From Rhodopseudomonas palustris (lineage in GTDB: Bacteria > Pseudomonadota > Alphaproteobacteria > Rhizobiales > Xanthobacteraceae), in assembly GCF_034479375.1 (NCBI RefSeq), contig NZ_CP140155.1, forward strand, positions 3,324,501 to 3,388,500: a stretch of 64,000 bases of DNA, written 5' to 3'. Numbering within the stretch: the first letter of the stretch is position 1; each line of letters starts with the position of its first letter. Under the pieces are notes generated by a model. It was given only the letters and a program-made list of their open reading frames with translations, ran no database searches and had not been told where the DNA came from. Position numbers and translations under genes: made by a program. Positions 35,076 through 44,933 of this stretch are shown piece by piece.

Positions 35076-35501
35076 CTACCGGCGCGCGGAGGTCTTCTTC
35101 GCGGCGACCGCCTTGACCGGCCGCAGCACCGTGACCTTGGCCGCCTTGCTCCGCGGCTTGGCGCAGAAGATCGCGTGAAGCGCGAGAATCAGGCTGCGGA
35201 CTTCCTCGCTCGCGAGCGAATAGAACACCTGCTGGCCGTCGCGACGGGTCTCCACCAGCCGCTCGCCGCGCAGCCGCGCGAGCTGCTGCGACACCGTCGG
35301 CTGACGCTCGTCCAGCGTCGCGGCGAGTTCCGACACCGACTTCTCGCCCTCGGCGAGCAGGCACAGCATCACCAGCCGCGACGGGTTCGACAAGGTCTTG
35401 AGAAATTCGCTGGCGACCCTCGCATTGTCGCGCAGATCGCTGGTGTCGACATCCCTCAGCCCATCGGTCGATGGCCTTCGGGCTCGCTTCGGCACGGACA
35501 T
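35076..35501 (-). CDS. SqrR/BigR-like ArsR persulfide-responsive repressor
   Basis: 141 residues with an ArsR winged helix; recognition helix QPTVSQQLARLRGERL and wing DGQQVFYSLASEEV. Cys47 (VMLCLLAEGE) and Cys113 (LHAIFCAKP) are 66 residues apart, exactly as in SqrR (Cys41/Cys107) and BigR (Cys42/Cys108), where they form a tetrasulfide link on exposure to persulfide. It should repress the SQR-rhodanese genes until sulfide appears. ATG 35501 chosen (AGAGG upstream). A basic tail (KAVAAKKTSARR) is extra. Located tail-to-tail with rhodanese. Confidence 0.85.
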   Translation of the reverse strand: MSVPKRARRPSTDGLRDVDTSDLRDNARVASEFLKTLSNPSRLVMLCLLAEGEKSVSELAATLDERQPTVSQQLARLRGERLVETRRDGQQVFYSLASEEVRSLILALHAIFCAKPRSKAAKVTVLRPVKAVAAKKTSARR

Positions 35502-35674
35502 CAAGTTCGCCTCTTGCAGGAATAGGGAGTTGGAAATTCACCGCTCGCAGGATAATCCGACGATCGATCCGATGTTGCAACACATTGTCGTCCGAGCAAG
35601 CCTGTTGTCGCGCCACCATGGCGCGTCATCGCGCCCCGCGCGCGACGGCCCGGCAGATTCACCCGCGAGAGACC

Positions 35675-36532
35675 ATGCAGAATCCGGAAAGTCGCTTCTA
35701 TCGGTCGCACGGGCTGCGGCTTCACTACGCCGACTGGGGCAACGACACCGCGCCGCCGCTGCTGCTGATCCATGGCGGCCGCGACCACGGCCGGAGCTGG
35801 GATCATCTGGCGCGGTCGCTGCGGCCGGACTTCCACGTCGTCGCGCCGGATCTGCGCGGCCACGGCGATTCCGACTGGACGCTGGGGGGCAGCTACAGCC
35901 TGCCGGAATATGTCTACGACCTGACGCGGCTGCCGGCGTTCGAAGGCCGCGGGCCGATCACGATCATCGGCCATTCGATGGGCGGCATGGTGAGCCTGAT
36001 TTATGCCGGCGCCTTTCCGGAGCAGATCGCCAAGCTGGTGGTGCTCGACGGCGTCACCGTGCTGCCGAATGCCGCGAAGCCGCCGGTGCACGAGCGCACC
36101 CGCAAATGGATCGGCCAGCTCGAGGCGCTGGAACAGCGCGAGCCGCGGCGCTATCGCGACATCGCCGAGGCCGCGGCGCAGATGCAGGCGCACAACAAGC
36201 GGCTGGCGCCGGAGCTGGCGCTGCATCTCGCCACGTACGGCGTGAAGCAGAACGACGACGGCAGCTACTCCTGGAAGTTCGATCCGTATCAGCGGGTGAT
36301 GGCGCCGCACCGGCTGTGGCCGGACGATCACGTCGCCTTGTGGGGCCGCATCGCCTGCCCGACGCTGCTGCTGTTCGCCGGCGAGAGCTTTCTCGGCGAC
36401 GCGGCCGCCGCGGGCATCGCCGACTACTTCCCGCAGGCCCGCGCCGAAACCGTCGCCGGCGCCGGCCACTGGCTGCAGCACGACCGGCCCGACGAGGTGC
36501 TGCGGCTGATCCGCGAATTCCTGCTCGGATAG
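35675..36532 (+). CDS. Alpha/beta hydrolase
   Basis: 285 residues. Classic alpha/beta fold: LLLIHGGRDHGRSWD (29-43, oxyanion loop), APDLRGHGDSD, nucleophile Ser101 in IIGHSMGG, and a C-terminal GAGHWLQHDRPDEV with catalytic His. Probably an esterase or C-C bond hydrolase; substrate not evident. ATG 35675 with GAGAG a few bases before. The open frame extends to 35471 but overlaps the divergent repressor's leader. Downstream gap has a repeat. Confidence 0.85.
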   Translation: MQNPESRFYRSHGLRLHYADWGNDTAPPLLLIHGGRDHGRSWDHLARSLRPDFHVVAPDLRGHGDSDWTLGGSYSLPEYVYDLTRLPAFEGRGPITIIGHSMGGMVSLIYAGAFPEQIAKLVVLDGVTVLPNAAKPPVHERTRKWIGQLEALEQREPRRYRDIAEAAAQMQAHNKRLAPELALHLATYGVKQNDDGSYSWKFDPYQRVMAPHRLWPDDHVALWGRIACPTLLLFAGESFLGDAAAAGIADYFPQARAETVAGAGHWLQHDRPDEVLRLIREFLLG

Positions 36533-36584
36533 AGCGTTTCATCGATTGATCGAAGCGGTATGGCCCTTGCCAGATGCACTGCCC

Positions 36585-36703
36585 CCTCATCCTGAGGAGC
36601 CCGGCGAAGCCGGGCGTCTCGAAGGATGGGGCGACAGATGATGGCCGGCGGCGCATGGTTCGAGACGGCGCTTTCGCGCCTCCTCACCATGAGGTTGTGC
36701 CTG
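36585..36703. repeat. CTCATCCTGAGG...CACCATGAGG-type repeat, near copy of 50070
   Basis: CTCATCCTGAGGAGCCCGGC...GAAGGATGGGG, then CATGGTTCGAGACGGCGC...CTCCTCACCATGAGG, and GTTGTGCCTG. The 119-base unit is almost the same as 50070-50187, 13 kb away, including the outer flank. A full-length double unit of the CATCCTGAGG family. Confidence 0.85.
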
Positions 36704-36727
36704 CGGCGACTTTTCGGGATCATGCTC

Positions 36728-37763
<1,036 letters not shown>

Positions 37764-37774
<11 letters not shown>

Positions 37775-38693
37775 CGGTGTGCAGCCCTTCCTCGATACGG
37801 CCTTCCAGGATTGTCTTGACGATCAGCGTCACCAGCGCGAGCAGCGCCAGCAGCGAGGCGATCGCGAAGGCGGCGACCATCTGATACTCGTTGTAGAGAA
37901 TTTCGACCAGCAGCGGCATGGTGTTGGTCTCGCCACGGATGTGACCCGACACCACCGACACCGCGCCGAACTCGCCCATCGCCCGCGCATTGCACAGCAG
38001 CACGCCGTACAAGAGGCCCCATTTGATGTTCGGCAGCGTCACCCGCCAGAACGTTCGCCAGCCGCTGGCGCCGAGCGAGATCGCGGCTTCCTCCTCGTGC
38101 TGGCCCTGCTCCTGCATCAGCGGGATCAGTTCGCGCGCGACGAACGGGAAGGTCACGAAGGTCGTCGCCAGCACGATCGCCGGCAGCGCGAACAGGATCC
38201 GCACGTCGTGGGCCATCAGCCACGGGCCGACGAAGCCCTGCGCGCCGAACAGCAGCACGAACACCAGGCCGGAGATCACCGGGCTGACCGAGAACGGCAG
38301 ATCGATCAGCGTGATCAGCAGCGTCTTGCCGCGAAATTCGAACTTCGCGATCGCCCAGGCGGCGATCACGCCGAACACCAGGTTGAGCCCGACCGAGATC
38401 GCCGCCGCGACCAGCGTCAGCCGGATCGCCGCCAGCGCTTCTTGCTCGGCCAGCGCATCGAGATAGAACGAAACGCCCTTCGACAAGGCCTCCGAGAACA
38501 CCAGGATCAGCGGCAGCACCACCAAGACGGTGAGAAAACTCACGGCGAAGCCGATGATCAGCAGGCGCACCCAGGCCGGCTCGCTGTGCGTCGGGCGCCG
38601 CGCCGAATGTCCCGTGCCGGCAGCGGCTGCTGCGGTGGCGGCGGCGGGCTTGCGGGCGGAGCGCCGCACCGGCGTGGTCGCGACCAGCGTCAT
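37764..38693 (-). CDS. cysW: Sulfate ABC transporter permease CysW
   Basis: 309 residues. The first 38 are an Ala/Arg-rich cytoplasmic extension, then six transmembrane helices. Contains the EAA loop [22 protein letters not shown] and CysW-specific [22 protein letters not shown]. Pairs with CysT to form the sulfate channel. Four bases after the cysT stop; ATG at 38693. Confidence 0.92.
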
Positions 38694-38697
38694 CGCG

Positions 38698-39534
38698 TCA
38701 CGCTCCGGCCAGCGACCGGGTCTGCGCCCAATGCTGCAGCCGGTTCAGAACGAGAATGATCAGGAAGGAGAAGATCAGCATCACCACCGCAATGGCGGTG
38801 GCGTCGGCATAGCGGAATTCCGACAGCCGGATCACGATCAGCAGCGGCGCGATCTCCGAGACGTTGGGCAGATTGCCGGCGATGAAGATCACCGAGCCGT
38901 ATTCGCCGACGGCGCGGGCGAAGGCCAGCGCGAAGCCGGTCATCACCGCCGGCGCCAGCGACGGCAGGATGACGCGGCGGATGGTCTGCCAACGCGACGC
39001 GCCGAGCGATTCGGCGGCTTCCTCGATCTCGACATCGAGGTCGATCAGCACCGGCTGCACGGTGCGCACCACGAACGGAATCCCGATGAACACCATCGCC
39101 AGGAAAATCCCGAGCGGCGTGAACGCCACCTTGATGCCGAGTTCGGCGAGCGGCGCGCCGAGCCAGCCGTTCTGCGCGAACAGCGTCGTCAGCGCGATGC
39201 CGGCCACCGCGGTCGGCAGCGCGAACGGAATATCGACGATGGCGTCGAAGATCCGCCGGCCGGGGAAACGATAGCGCACCAGCGCCCAGACGATCAGCAC
39301 CCCGGCGACGAGGTTGACGCAGGCGGCGGCGAAGGCCAGGCCGAACGAGATCTTCAACGCGTGCAACGTGCGCGGCGCCGTCACCGTCGCGAAGAATTCC
39401 GAGGGGCTGAGTTCGGCGGTCTTGACGAACAGCCCGGCCAGCGGAATCAGGATCATCAGCGACAGCCACATCAGGGTCAGGCCGATGGTGAGGCCGAACC
39501 CGGGCAGCGACCGTCGTCGTGCGATCGCGCTCAC
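38698..39534 (-). CDS. cysT: Sulfate ABC transporter permease CysT
   Basis: 278 residues with six transmembrane helices, the EAA loop EEAAESLGASRWQTIRRVILP, and GEYGSVIFIAGNLP near the end, which is typical of CysT (CysU). Starts with GTG at 39534 (MSAIARRRSLPGFG), AGGTGA five bases before. Upstream are two repeats that separate it from sbp by 271 bases, so its own promoter or read-through both remain possible. Confidence 0.92.
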   Translation of the reverse strand: MSAIARRRSLPGFGLTIGLTLMWLSLMILIPLAGLFVKTAELSPSEFFATVTAPRTLHALKISFGLAFAAACVNLVAGVLIVWALVRYRFPGRRIFDAIVDIPFALPTAVAGIALTTLFAQNGWLGAPLAELGIKVAFTPLGIFLAMVFIGIPFVVRTVQPVLIDLDVEIEEAAESLGASRWQTIRRVILPSLAPAVMTGFALAFARAVGEYGSVIFIAGNLPNVSEIAPLLIVIRLSEFRYADATAIAVVMLIFSFLIILVLNRLQHWAQTRSLAGA

Positions 39535-39549
39535 AGTGTCACCTGCGCG

Positions 39550-39653
39550 CCGTCATTGCGACCTGCGCCGTCATTGCGAGGAGGCAAAGCCGACGAAGCA
39601 ATCCAGTCTCGGGCGTGAGGCTTCTGGATTGCTTCGCTCCGCTCGCAATGACG
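39550..39653. repeat. GTCATTGCGAGG...GCTCGCAATGACG-type repeat
   Basis: Two GCCGTCATTGCGA starts (39550 and 39567), then GAAGCAATCCAG / CTGGATTGCTTC and CGCTCGCAATGACG. The partial duplication of the left arm suggests a repeat that has changed by slippage. Same family as 30372. Confidence 0.8.
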
Positions 39654-39700
39654 TGGGGAGGCGCTGAAGATCGCCCGCATAGGCTCAGACTCGTCGAGAC

Positions 39701-39750
39701 GCCCCCTCACCCCACCCCTCTCCCCGCGGGGGAGAGGGAGCGCGCTGCCG
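39701..39750. repeat. CTCTCCCCGCGGGGGAGAGG hairpin
   Basis: A near-perfect hairpin CCCTCTCCCC-GC-GGGGGAGAGGG with flanking CCCTCACCCC; CTCTCCC family, sited between sbp and cysT after the repeat at 39550. It may work as an attenuator between binding protein and permease. Confidence 0.75.
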
Positions 39751-39805
39751 TTGCTGCGAAGCATGTCACCCCCAATGAGCGATCGCGTTGCGACCCGCGC
39801 GCCGC

Positions 39806-40795
39806 TCAGTTCTTGTAGATCTTGTCGAACACGCCGCCTTCGGCGAAGTGCTCGGCCTGCGCCCTGGTCCAGCCGCCGAAGGTCTCGTCGATGGTGAACA
39901 GCTCGACCTTTGCGAACGAATCGGCGTGCTTCTTCGCCACCTCGGGATCGCGCGGACGATAGAAGTTCCGTGCGGCGATTTCCTGACCTTCCGGTGTGTA
40001 CCAATACTTCAGATAGGCATCGGCCACCACCCTGGTGCCCTTCTTGTCGACCACGCTGTCGACAACCGCGATCGGCGGCTCGGCGAGAATCGACAGCGAT
40101 GGTGCCACGATCTCGAACTTGTCCTTGCCGAATTCCTTGACCGCCAGGAACGCCTCGTTCTCCCAGGCCAGCAGCACGTCGCCGACGCCGCGCTGGACGA
40201 AAGTCATCGTCGCGCCGCGGGCGCCGGTGTCGAGCACCGGGACGTTCTTGTAGATGTTGCCGACGAATTCCCGCGCCTTGTCGTCCGAGCCGTATGTCTT
40301 CAATGCGTAGCCCCAGGCCGCCAGATAGTTCCAGCGCGCGCCCCCGGAGGTCTTCGGATTCGGCGTGACCACGCTGACGCCGGACTTGATCAGATCGTCC
40401 CAATCCCTGATGCCCTTCGGGTTGCCCTTGCGCACCAGGAACACGATGGTGGAGGTATAAGGCGAAGCGTTGTCCGGCAGCCGCTTCTGCCAATCTTTCG
40501 CCAGCAAGCCCTTGTTGGCGATCGCATCGATGTCGTAGGCCAGCGCGATGGTGACGACGTCGGCCTGCAAGCCGTCGATCACCGAGCGCGCCTGCGAGCC
40601 GGAGCCGCCATGCGACTGCTTGATCTGCACGGTCTTGCCGGCTTCCTGCTTGTAGGACGCGATGAACGCCTTGTTGAATTCGGCATAGAGCTCGCGGGTC
40701 GGATCGTACGACACGTTGAGCAGCGTCACGTCCGCGGCATGCGCGGAGCTCGCGACCAGAAGGCCGGCGAACAGAGCCATCATTCGGCGAAACAT
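39806..40795 (-). CDS. sbp: Periplasmic sulfate-binding protein
   Basis: 329 residues. Signal peptide 1-20 (LLVASSAHA). Binds sulfate for the CysTWA transporter. Family landmarks: [17 protein letters not shown] (25-41), [13 protein letters not shown] (59-71), [20 protein letters not shown] (about 143-162). GGAG eight bases before ATG 40795. It begins 124 bases after the cysH stop on the same strand. Confidence 0.95.
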   Translation of the reverse strand: MFRRMMALFAGLLVASSAHAADVTLLNVSYDPTRELYAEFNKAFIASYKQEAGKTVQIKQSHGGSGSQARSVIDGLQADVVTIALAYDIDAIANKGLLAKDWQKRLPDNASPYTSTIVFLVRKGNPKGIRDWDDLIKSGVSVVTPNPKTSGGARWNYLAAWGYALKTYGSDDKAREFVGNIYKNVPVLDTGARGATMTFVQRGVGDVLLAWENEAFLAVKEFGKDKFEIVAPSLSILAEPPIAVVDSVVDKKGTRVVADAYLKYWYTPEGQEIAARNFYRPRDPEVAKKHADSFAKVELFTIDETFGGWTRAQAEHFAEGGVFDKIYKN

Positions 40796-40919
40796 TTCAG
40801 ATCTCCATGGACCGGACGACGCCGTCGTCGTCAGCGGCGGAGCTGCGAAACTCAGGAATAAACCCGATCAAGTCAACGAAACCGGATTTCAATGTTGGCG
40901 TCGTTGCGACAGCAATCTG

Positions 40920-41654
40920 CTACGACGTCTTCATCGTGTGAATGCCGCATTCCGTCTTGCCGCGGCCCTGCCAGCGGCCGGAGCGCGTATCCTGGTCCGA
41001 ATCGGCGCGGCTGGTGCACGGCATGCAGCCGACCGACAGAAAGCCCGATGCCAGCAGCGGGTGCGGCGGCAGCCTGCCGAGCGCATAGATCGCGGCGATG
41101 TCCTCGCGCGACACGTTGGCGAACGGATTGAATTTGAGCCGGACGCCGTCGGCTTCGACCACCGGGATCTCGGCGCGCACGCCGCCCTGGAACCGCTTGC
41201 GGCCGTTGAGCCACGCATCGAACGGCGCCAGCGCGCGGCGCAGCGGCTCGACCTTGCGGATGAAACAGCACTGGTCCGGATCGGAGAACCACAGATCGCG
41301 CGCCGGATCGTCGCGGTCGAGATCGGCGTCAAGCGGCTTGATCGATCGGACGTCGGTGAGCCCCAACTGATCGATCAGCGTGTCGCGATAGGCCAGCGTC
41401 TCGGCGAACAGCCAGCCGGTGTCGAGAAACACCACCGGGATCGCCGGATCGACGTCGGCCATCACCTTCAGCAGCGCCGCCGATTCGGTGCCGAACGACG
41501 ACACCAGCGCGAGCCTGTCGCGGCCGACCTCGCGCAGCGCCGCGGCGATGATCTCCGGCGGCGACGCGCTGCGCAGCGCCGCATCCAGATCGCGCGCGCG
41601 GATCTCGGACGGACTCGGTGATCGCGAAGACAGGGACTGCGCCAATTCACTCAT
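40920..41654 (-). CDS. cysH: Adenylylsulfate (APS) reductase, iron-sulfur type
   Basis: 244 residues. Reduces activated sulfate to sulfite with thioredoxin. Nucleotide pocket SSFGTESAALL (52-62). Cys129-Cys130 and Cys210-x2-Cys213 form the [4Fe-4S] site that marks APS rather than PAPS reductases, and the catalytic Cys236 sits in ECGIH. ATG 41654 chosen. Divergent from cysDNC over an AT-rich region with a long inverted repeat, consistent with co-ordinate control of assimilation. Confidence 0.93.
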   Translation of the reverse strand: MSELAQSLSSRSPSPSEIRARDLDAALRSASPPEIIAAALREVGRDRLALVSSFGTESAALLKVMADVDPAIPVVFLDTGWLFAETLAYRDTLIDQLGLTDVRSIKPLDADLDRDDPARDLWFSDPDQCCFIRKVEPLRRALAPFDAWLNGRKRFQGGVRAEIPVVEADGVRLKFNPFANVSREDIAAIYALGRLPPHPLLASGFLSVGCMPCTSRADSDQDTRSGRWQGRGKTECGIHTMKTS

Positions 41655-41734
41655 GCTCGTTACGTCCTGATCGCCGCGGCAGCCATTCAAACAGCAAAAC
41701 CGCGACTGCCGGTGCCGAATGATCCGAAGGAGGA

Positions 41735-41828
41735 TTGACTAGAATTATTTTCTATCTAAGTATCTTGCAAGCCAGATTGATAGAAAATTATTCTTCCTAT
41801 TGGCGGCTTTCTTGAGAGAAATTCTATC
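41735..41828. promoter_or_regulatory. AT-rich cysH-cysD control region with 16-bp inverted repeat
   Basis: Arms at 41741-41756 (AGAATTATTTTCTATC) and 41779-41794 (GATAGAAAATTATTCT) match in 15 of 16 positions, with a 22-base loop holding CTTGCAAG (41764-41771). A further TTCTATC at 41822-41828 gives a third half-site, and AGAAATTCT is at 41817-41825. TTGACT (41735) is a possible -35 for cysD. A CysB-like LysR regulator is the obvious candidate, but this is inferred. Confidence 0.6.
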
Positions 41829-41941
41829 CCTTACCAGCCTGCGGCAGAGATGATCGTTCTCCTGATGATCAAGGCGACGTCCCGGCCGCGCCATCACGAC
41901 CATCCCGGCGCAATCCGGGACTGCCATTCCGGGAGCCGCGA

Positions 41942-42817
41942 ATGACCTCTGCCGCACGCGAAACACGCATCCCAGAGCCGGTGTCCTTCGCCGATCTCGA
42001 CCCGCGCGAACGGCTCCGCCCGATGGATCATCTCGACGCGCTGGAAGCGCAGAGCATCTACATTTTCCGCGAAGGTTTTGCCCGGCTGAAGAAGCTGGCG
42101 CTGCTGTGGTCGCTCGGCAAAGACTCCAATGTGATGATCTGGCTGGCGCGCAAGGCGTTCTTCGGCAAGGTGCCGTTCCCGGCGCTACACGTCGACACCG
42201 GCAAGAAATTTCCCGAGATGTACGCCTTCCGCGAGCACTACGCGAAAGAGTGGGATCTCGATTTGCGGGTCGATCCCTGCCCGCCGATCGACAGCGTCGA
42301 CCCGACTTTGCCGCCGGCGGCGCGCTCGGCGGCGCGCAAGACCGAAGGGCTGAAACTCGCGCTCGCCAAATACGGCTTCGACGGACTGATCGCCGGCATC
42401 CGCCGCGACGAGGAAGCGACCCGCGCCAAAGAGCGCGTGTTCTCGCCGCGCGGCACCGAGGGCGGATGGGACGTGCGCGACCAGCCGCCGGAATTCTGGG
42501 ATCAGTTCAACGCCTCGCCGCCGCCCGGCGCTCATCTGCGTATTCACCCGATCCTGCATTGGACCGAGGCCGACATCTGGGCCTACACAAAGCGCGAGAA
42601 CATCCCGATCATCCCGCTGTATCTGTCGCAGAACGGCAAGCGCTATCGCTCGCTGGGCGATCAGGACATCACCTTCCCGGTGTCGTCGAATGCGTCGTCG
42701 ATCGACGAGATCCTGCACGAATTGCAGACCACCAAGGTGCCGGAACGCGCCGGCCGCGCGCTCGATCACGAGACCGAAGACGCGTTCGAGCGGCTGCGCG
42801 TCGCCGGCTATCTGTGA
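41942..42817 (+). CDS. cysD: Sulfate adenylyltransferase small subunit
   Basis: 291 residues. Makes APS from ATP and sulfate with CysN. PP-loop motif is recognisable as LLWSLGKDSNVMIWLARKAF (53-72), followed by FPALHVDTGKKFPEM and GIRRDEEATRAKERVFS. ATG 41942 with GGGAG before it. Next gene, cysNC, begins 31 bases later, so the two are co-transcribed. Confidence 0.95.
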   Translation: MTSAARETRIPEPVSFADLDPRERLRPMDHLDALEAQSIYIFREGFARLKKLALLWSLGKDSNVMIWLARKAFFGKVPFPALHVDTGKKFPEMYAFREHYAKEWDLDLRVDPCPPIDSVDPTLPPAARSAARKTEGLKLALAKYGFDGLIAGIRRDEEATRAKERVFSPRGTEGGWDVRDQPPEFWDQFNASPPPGAHLRIHPILHWTEADIWAYTKRENIPIIPLYLSQNGKRYRSLGDQDITFPVSSNASSIDEILHELQTTKVPERAGRALDHETEDAFERLRVAGYL

Positions 42818-42848
42818 GCTGTGACTTCGCACCAAGTGATTCCCGACA

Positions 42849-44777
42849 ATGAGTGACGCCATGACCATCGCCGTCCCGCCCGCCACGCTTTCCACGCCGA
42901 ACGGCACCACCCGCCCCTTGGTGCGCATCGTCATCGTCGGCCATGTCGACCACGGCAAATCGACACTGGTCGGCCGCCTGCTGCACGAGACCGGTTCGCT
43001 GCCCGACGGCAAGCTCGAAATGCTGAAGGCAGTCAGCGCCCGGCGCGGCATGCCGTTCGAATGGTCGTTCCTGCTGGATGCGCTGCAGACCGAGCGCGAC
43101 CAGGGCATCACCATCGACACCACGCAGATCTCGTTCCGCACCCGCTCGCGCGACGTGGTGCTGATCGACGCGCCCGGCCACGCCGAATTCCTGCGCAACA
43201 TGATCACCGGCGCCTCGCAGGCCGACGGCGCGGTGCTGATCATCGACGCGCTGGAAGGCGTCCGCGACCAGACGCGGCGGCACGGCTATCTCTTGCAACT
43301 GCTCGGCATCAAGCAGGTCGCCGTCGTCGTCAACAAGATGGACCGCGTCGACTTCTCGGCCGAGCGCTTCGGCGCGATCAGCGACGAGATCAGCGCCCAT
43401 CTGATCGGGCTCGGCGTCACGCCCACTGCGGTGATCCCGATCTCGGCGCGCGACGGCGACGGCGTCGCCGAGCGCACCGACAATATCAACTGGTACATCG
43501 GCCCGACCGTGGTCGAGGCGCTGGATTCGCTGACGCCATCGCAGCCGCTCGATCAGCTCGCCCTGCGGCTGCCGGTGCAGGCGATCTACAAATTCGACGA
43601 TCGCCGCATCGTCGCCGGCCGCATCGAGTCCGGCAAGCTGCAAGCCGGCGACGACATCGTCATCATGCCGGCCGGCAAGATCGCGAAGATCAAGACCGTC
43701 GAGAGCTGGCCGGCGACGCCGGTCGAAGGCCCGCAGGGCGCCGGCCGTTCGGTCGGCATCACGCTCGACCGCGAATTGTTCATCGAGCGCGGCGACGTCA
43801 TCGCGCATGCGGGCTCGGCGCCGCGTGATACGCGACGGCTGCGCGCGCGGATCTTCTGGCTGCACGATCAACCGCTCGAAGCCGGCGCGTCGATCCTGGT
43901 GCGGCTCGGCACCCGCGAAACCCGCGCCACCGTGGTGGCGATCGAGAAGGCGGTCGATCCCGGCGATCTCGCCAGCGAGGCGGCCACCGCGATCAAGCGC
44001 AATCATGTCGGCGAGATCGACCTGTCGCTGGCGCAGCCGGTGGCGGCCGATCAGGCCGACGAATTCCCGCGCAGCGGCCGGCTGGTGATCGAGGTCGGCG
44101 GCCGGATCGCCGGCGGCGGGCTGGTGCTCAGCGTCGATAGCGGCCAGCGCGCCGCCACCGCCGACATCGTGCCGGTGGAATCCGCGCTGCGGCCGGACGA
44201 GCGCGCTGCGCGCTTCCGGCACAAGGGCGCGGTGCTGTGGTTCACCGGCCTGCCCGGCTCGGGCAAGTCGACGCTGGCGAAAGCGCTGGAGCGGCGGCTG
44301 TTCGATCGCGGCGGCTCGCCGATCCTGCTCGACGGCGACACGCTGCGCGCCGGGCTCAACAGCGACCTCGGCTTTGCGCCGCAGGACCGCGCCGAGAACA
44401 TCCGCCGCCTCGCCGAGATCGCCGCGCATCTCGCCGCCAACGGCCATATCGCGATCGTCGCCGCGGTGTCGCCGGCGCTGGATGATCGCGCCGCCGCGCG
44501 CCGCATCGCCGGCGATCGCTTCCGCGAAATCCATGTCGCGACGCCGGCCGAAATCTGCGAGCAGCGCGACCCGAAGGGGCACTATGCGAAAGCGCGCGCC
44601 GGCGCGCTGCAGAATTTCACCGGGATCGGCAACGACTATCAGCCGCCGACCGCGAGCGAACTGGTGATCGACACCTCGGCGCTGACCGTGGCCGAGGCCG
44701 CCGACACGATCGAGGCGATGTTGGCGCGCAGCGGCGTGCTGGTCGACGAACTTGTCGATCTCGCCGCGAATATCTGA
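42849..44777 (+). CDS. cysNC: Bifunctional CysN/CysC: ATP sulfurylase GTPase plus APS kinase-like domain
   Basis: 642 residues. The GTPase half has GHVDHGKST (31-39), DAPGHAEFL (about 110), NKMDRVD (about 160) and OB-like domains to 440. The kinase-like half has P-loop GLPGSGKST (about 467-475), [12 protein letters not shown] and [21 protein letters not shown]. In the APS kinase domain, the usual DNVRHGL is DTLRAGL and the SP(F/Y)R loop is SPALDD, so the kinase may be impaired. Activated sulfate then goes to APS reductase CysH. Ends the plus-strand operon. Confidence 0.93.
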   Translation: MSDAMTIAVPPATLSTPNGTTRPLVRIVIVGHVDHGKSTLVGRLLHETGSLPDGKLEMLKAVSARRGMPFEWSFLLDALQTERDQGITIDTTQISFRTRSRDVVLIDAPGHAEFLRNMITGASQADGAVLIIDALEGVRDQTRRHGYLLQLLGIKQVAVVVNKMDRVDFSAERFGAISDEISAHLIGLGVTPTAVIPISARDGDGVAERTDNINWYIGPTVVEALDSLTPSQPLDQLALRLPVQAIYKFDDRRIVAGRIESGKLQAGDDIVIMPAGKIAKIKTVESWPATPVEGPQGAGRSVGITLDRELFIERGDVIAHAGSAPRDTRRLRARIFWLHDQPLEAGASILVRLGTRETRATVVAIEKAVDPGDLASEAATAIKRNHVGEIDLSLAQPVAADQADEFPRSGRLVIEVGGRIAGGGLVLSVDSGQRAATADIVPVESALRPDERAARFRHKGAVLWFTGLPGSGKSTLAKALERRLFDRGGSPILLDGDTLRAGLNSDLGFAPQDRAENIRRLAEIAAHLAANGHIAIVAAVSPALDDRAAARRIAGDRFREIHVATPAEICEQRDPKGHYAKARAGALQNFTGIGNDYQPPTASELVIDTSALTVAEAADTIEAMLARSGVLVDELVDLAANI

Positions 44778-44933
44778 TCGTCTTCGGCCCGCCGAAACTG
44801 ATCATTCACGCCATCCGCATCCGGCAGCAGAAATCTGCCGGGGCCGGCCGCAATTAGAAATGGCTTGATCAGCGGCGGCCCCTTATCGTTTGATGGGTCC
44901 GCCCCGCACTGCAGCATCACTCCAGGAGACCGC

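Noticed and set aside
41745..41966. 73-codon minus-strand frame across the cysH-cysD gap
   Set aside because: It runs through the AT-rich inverted repeat and has no convincing start or family; regulatory DNA is the better explanation.
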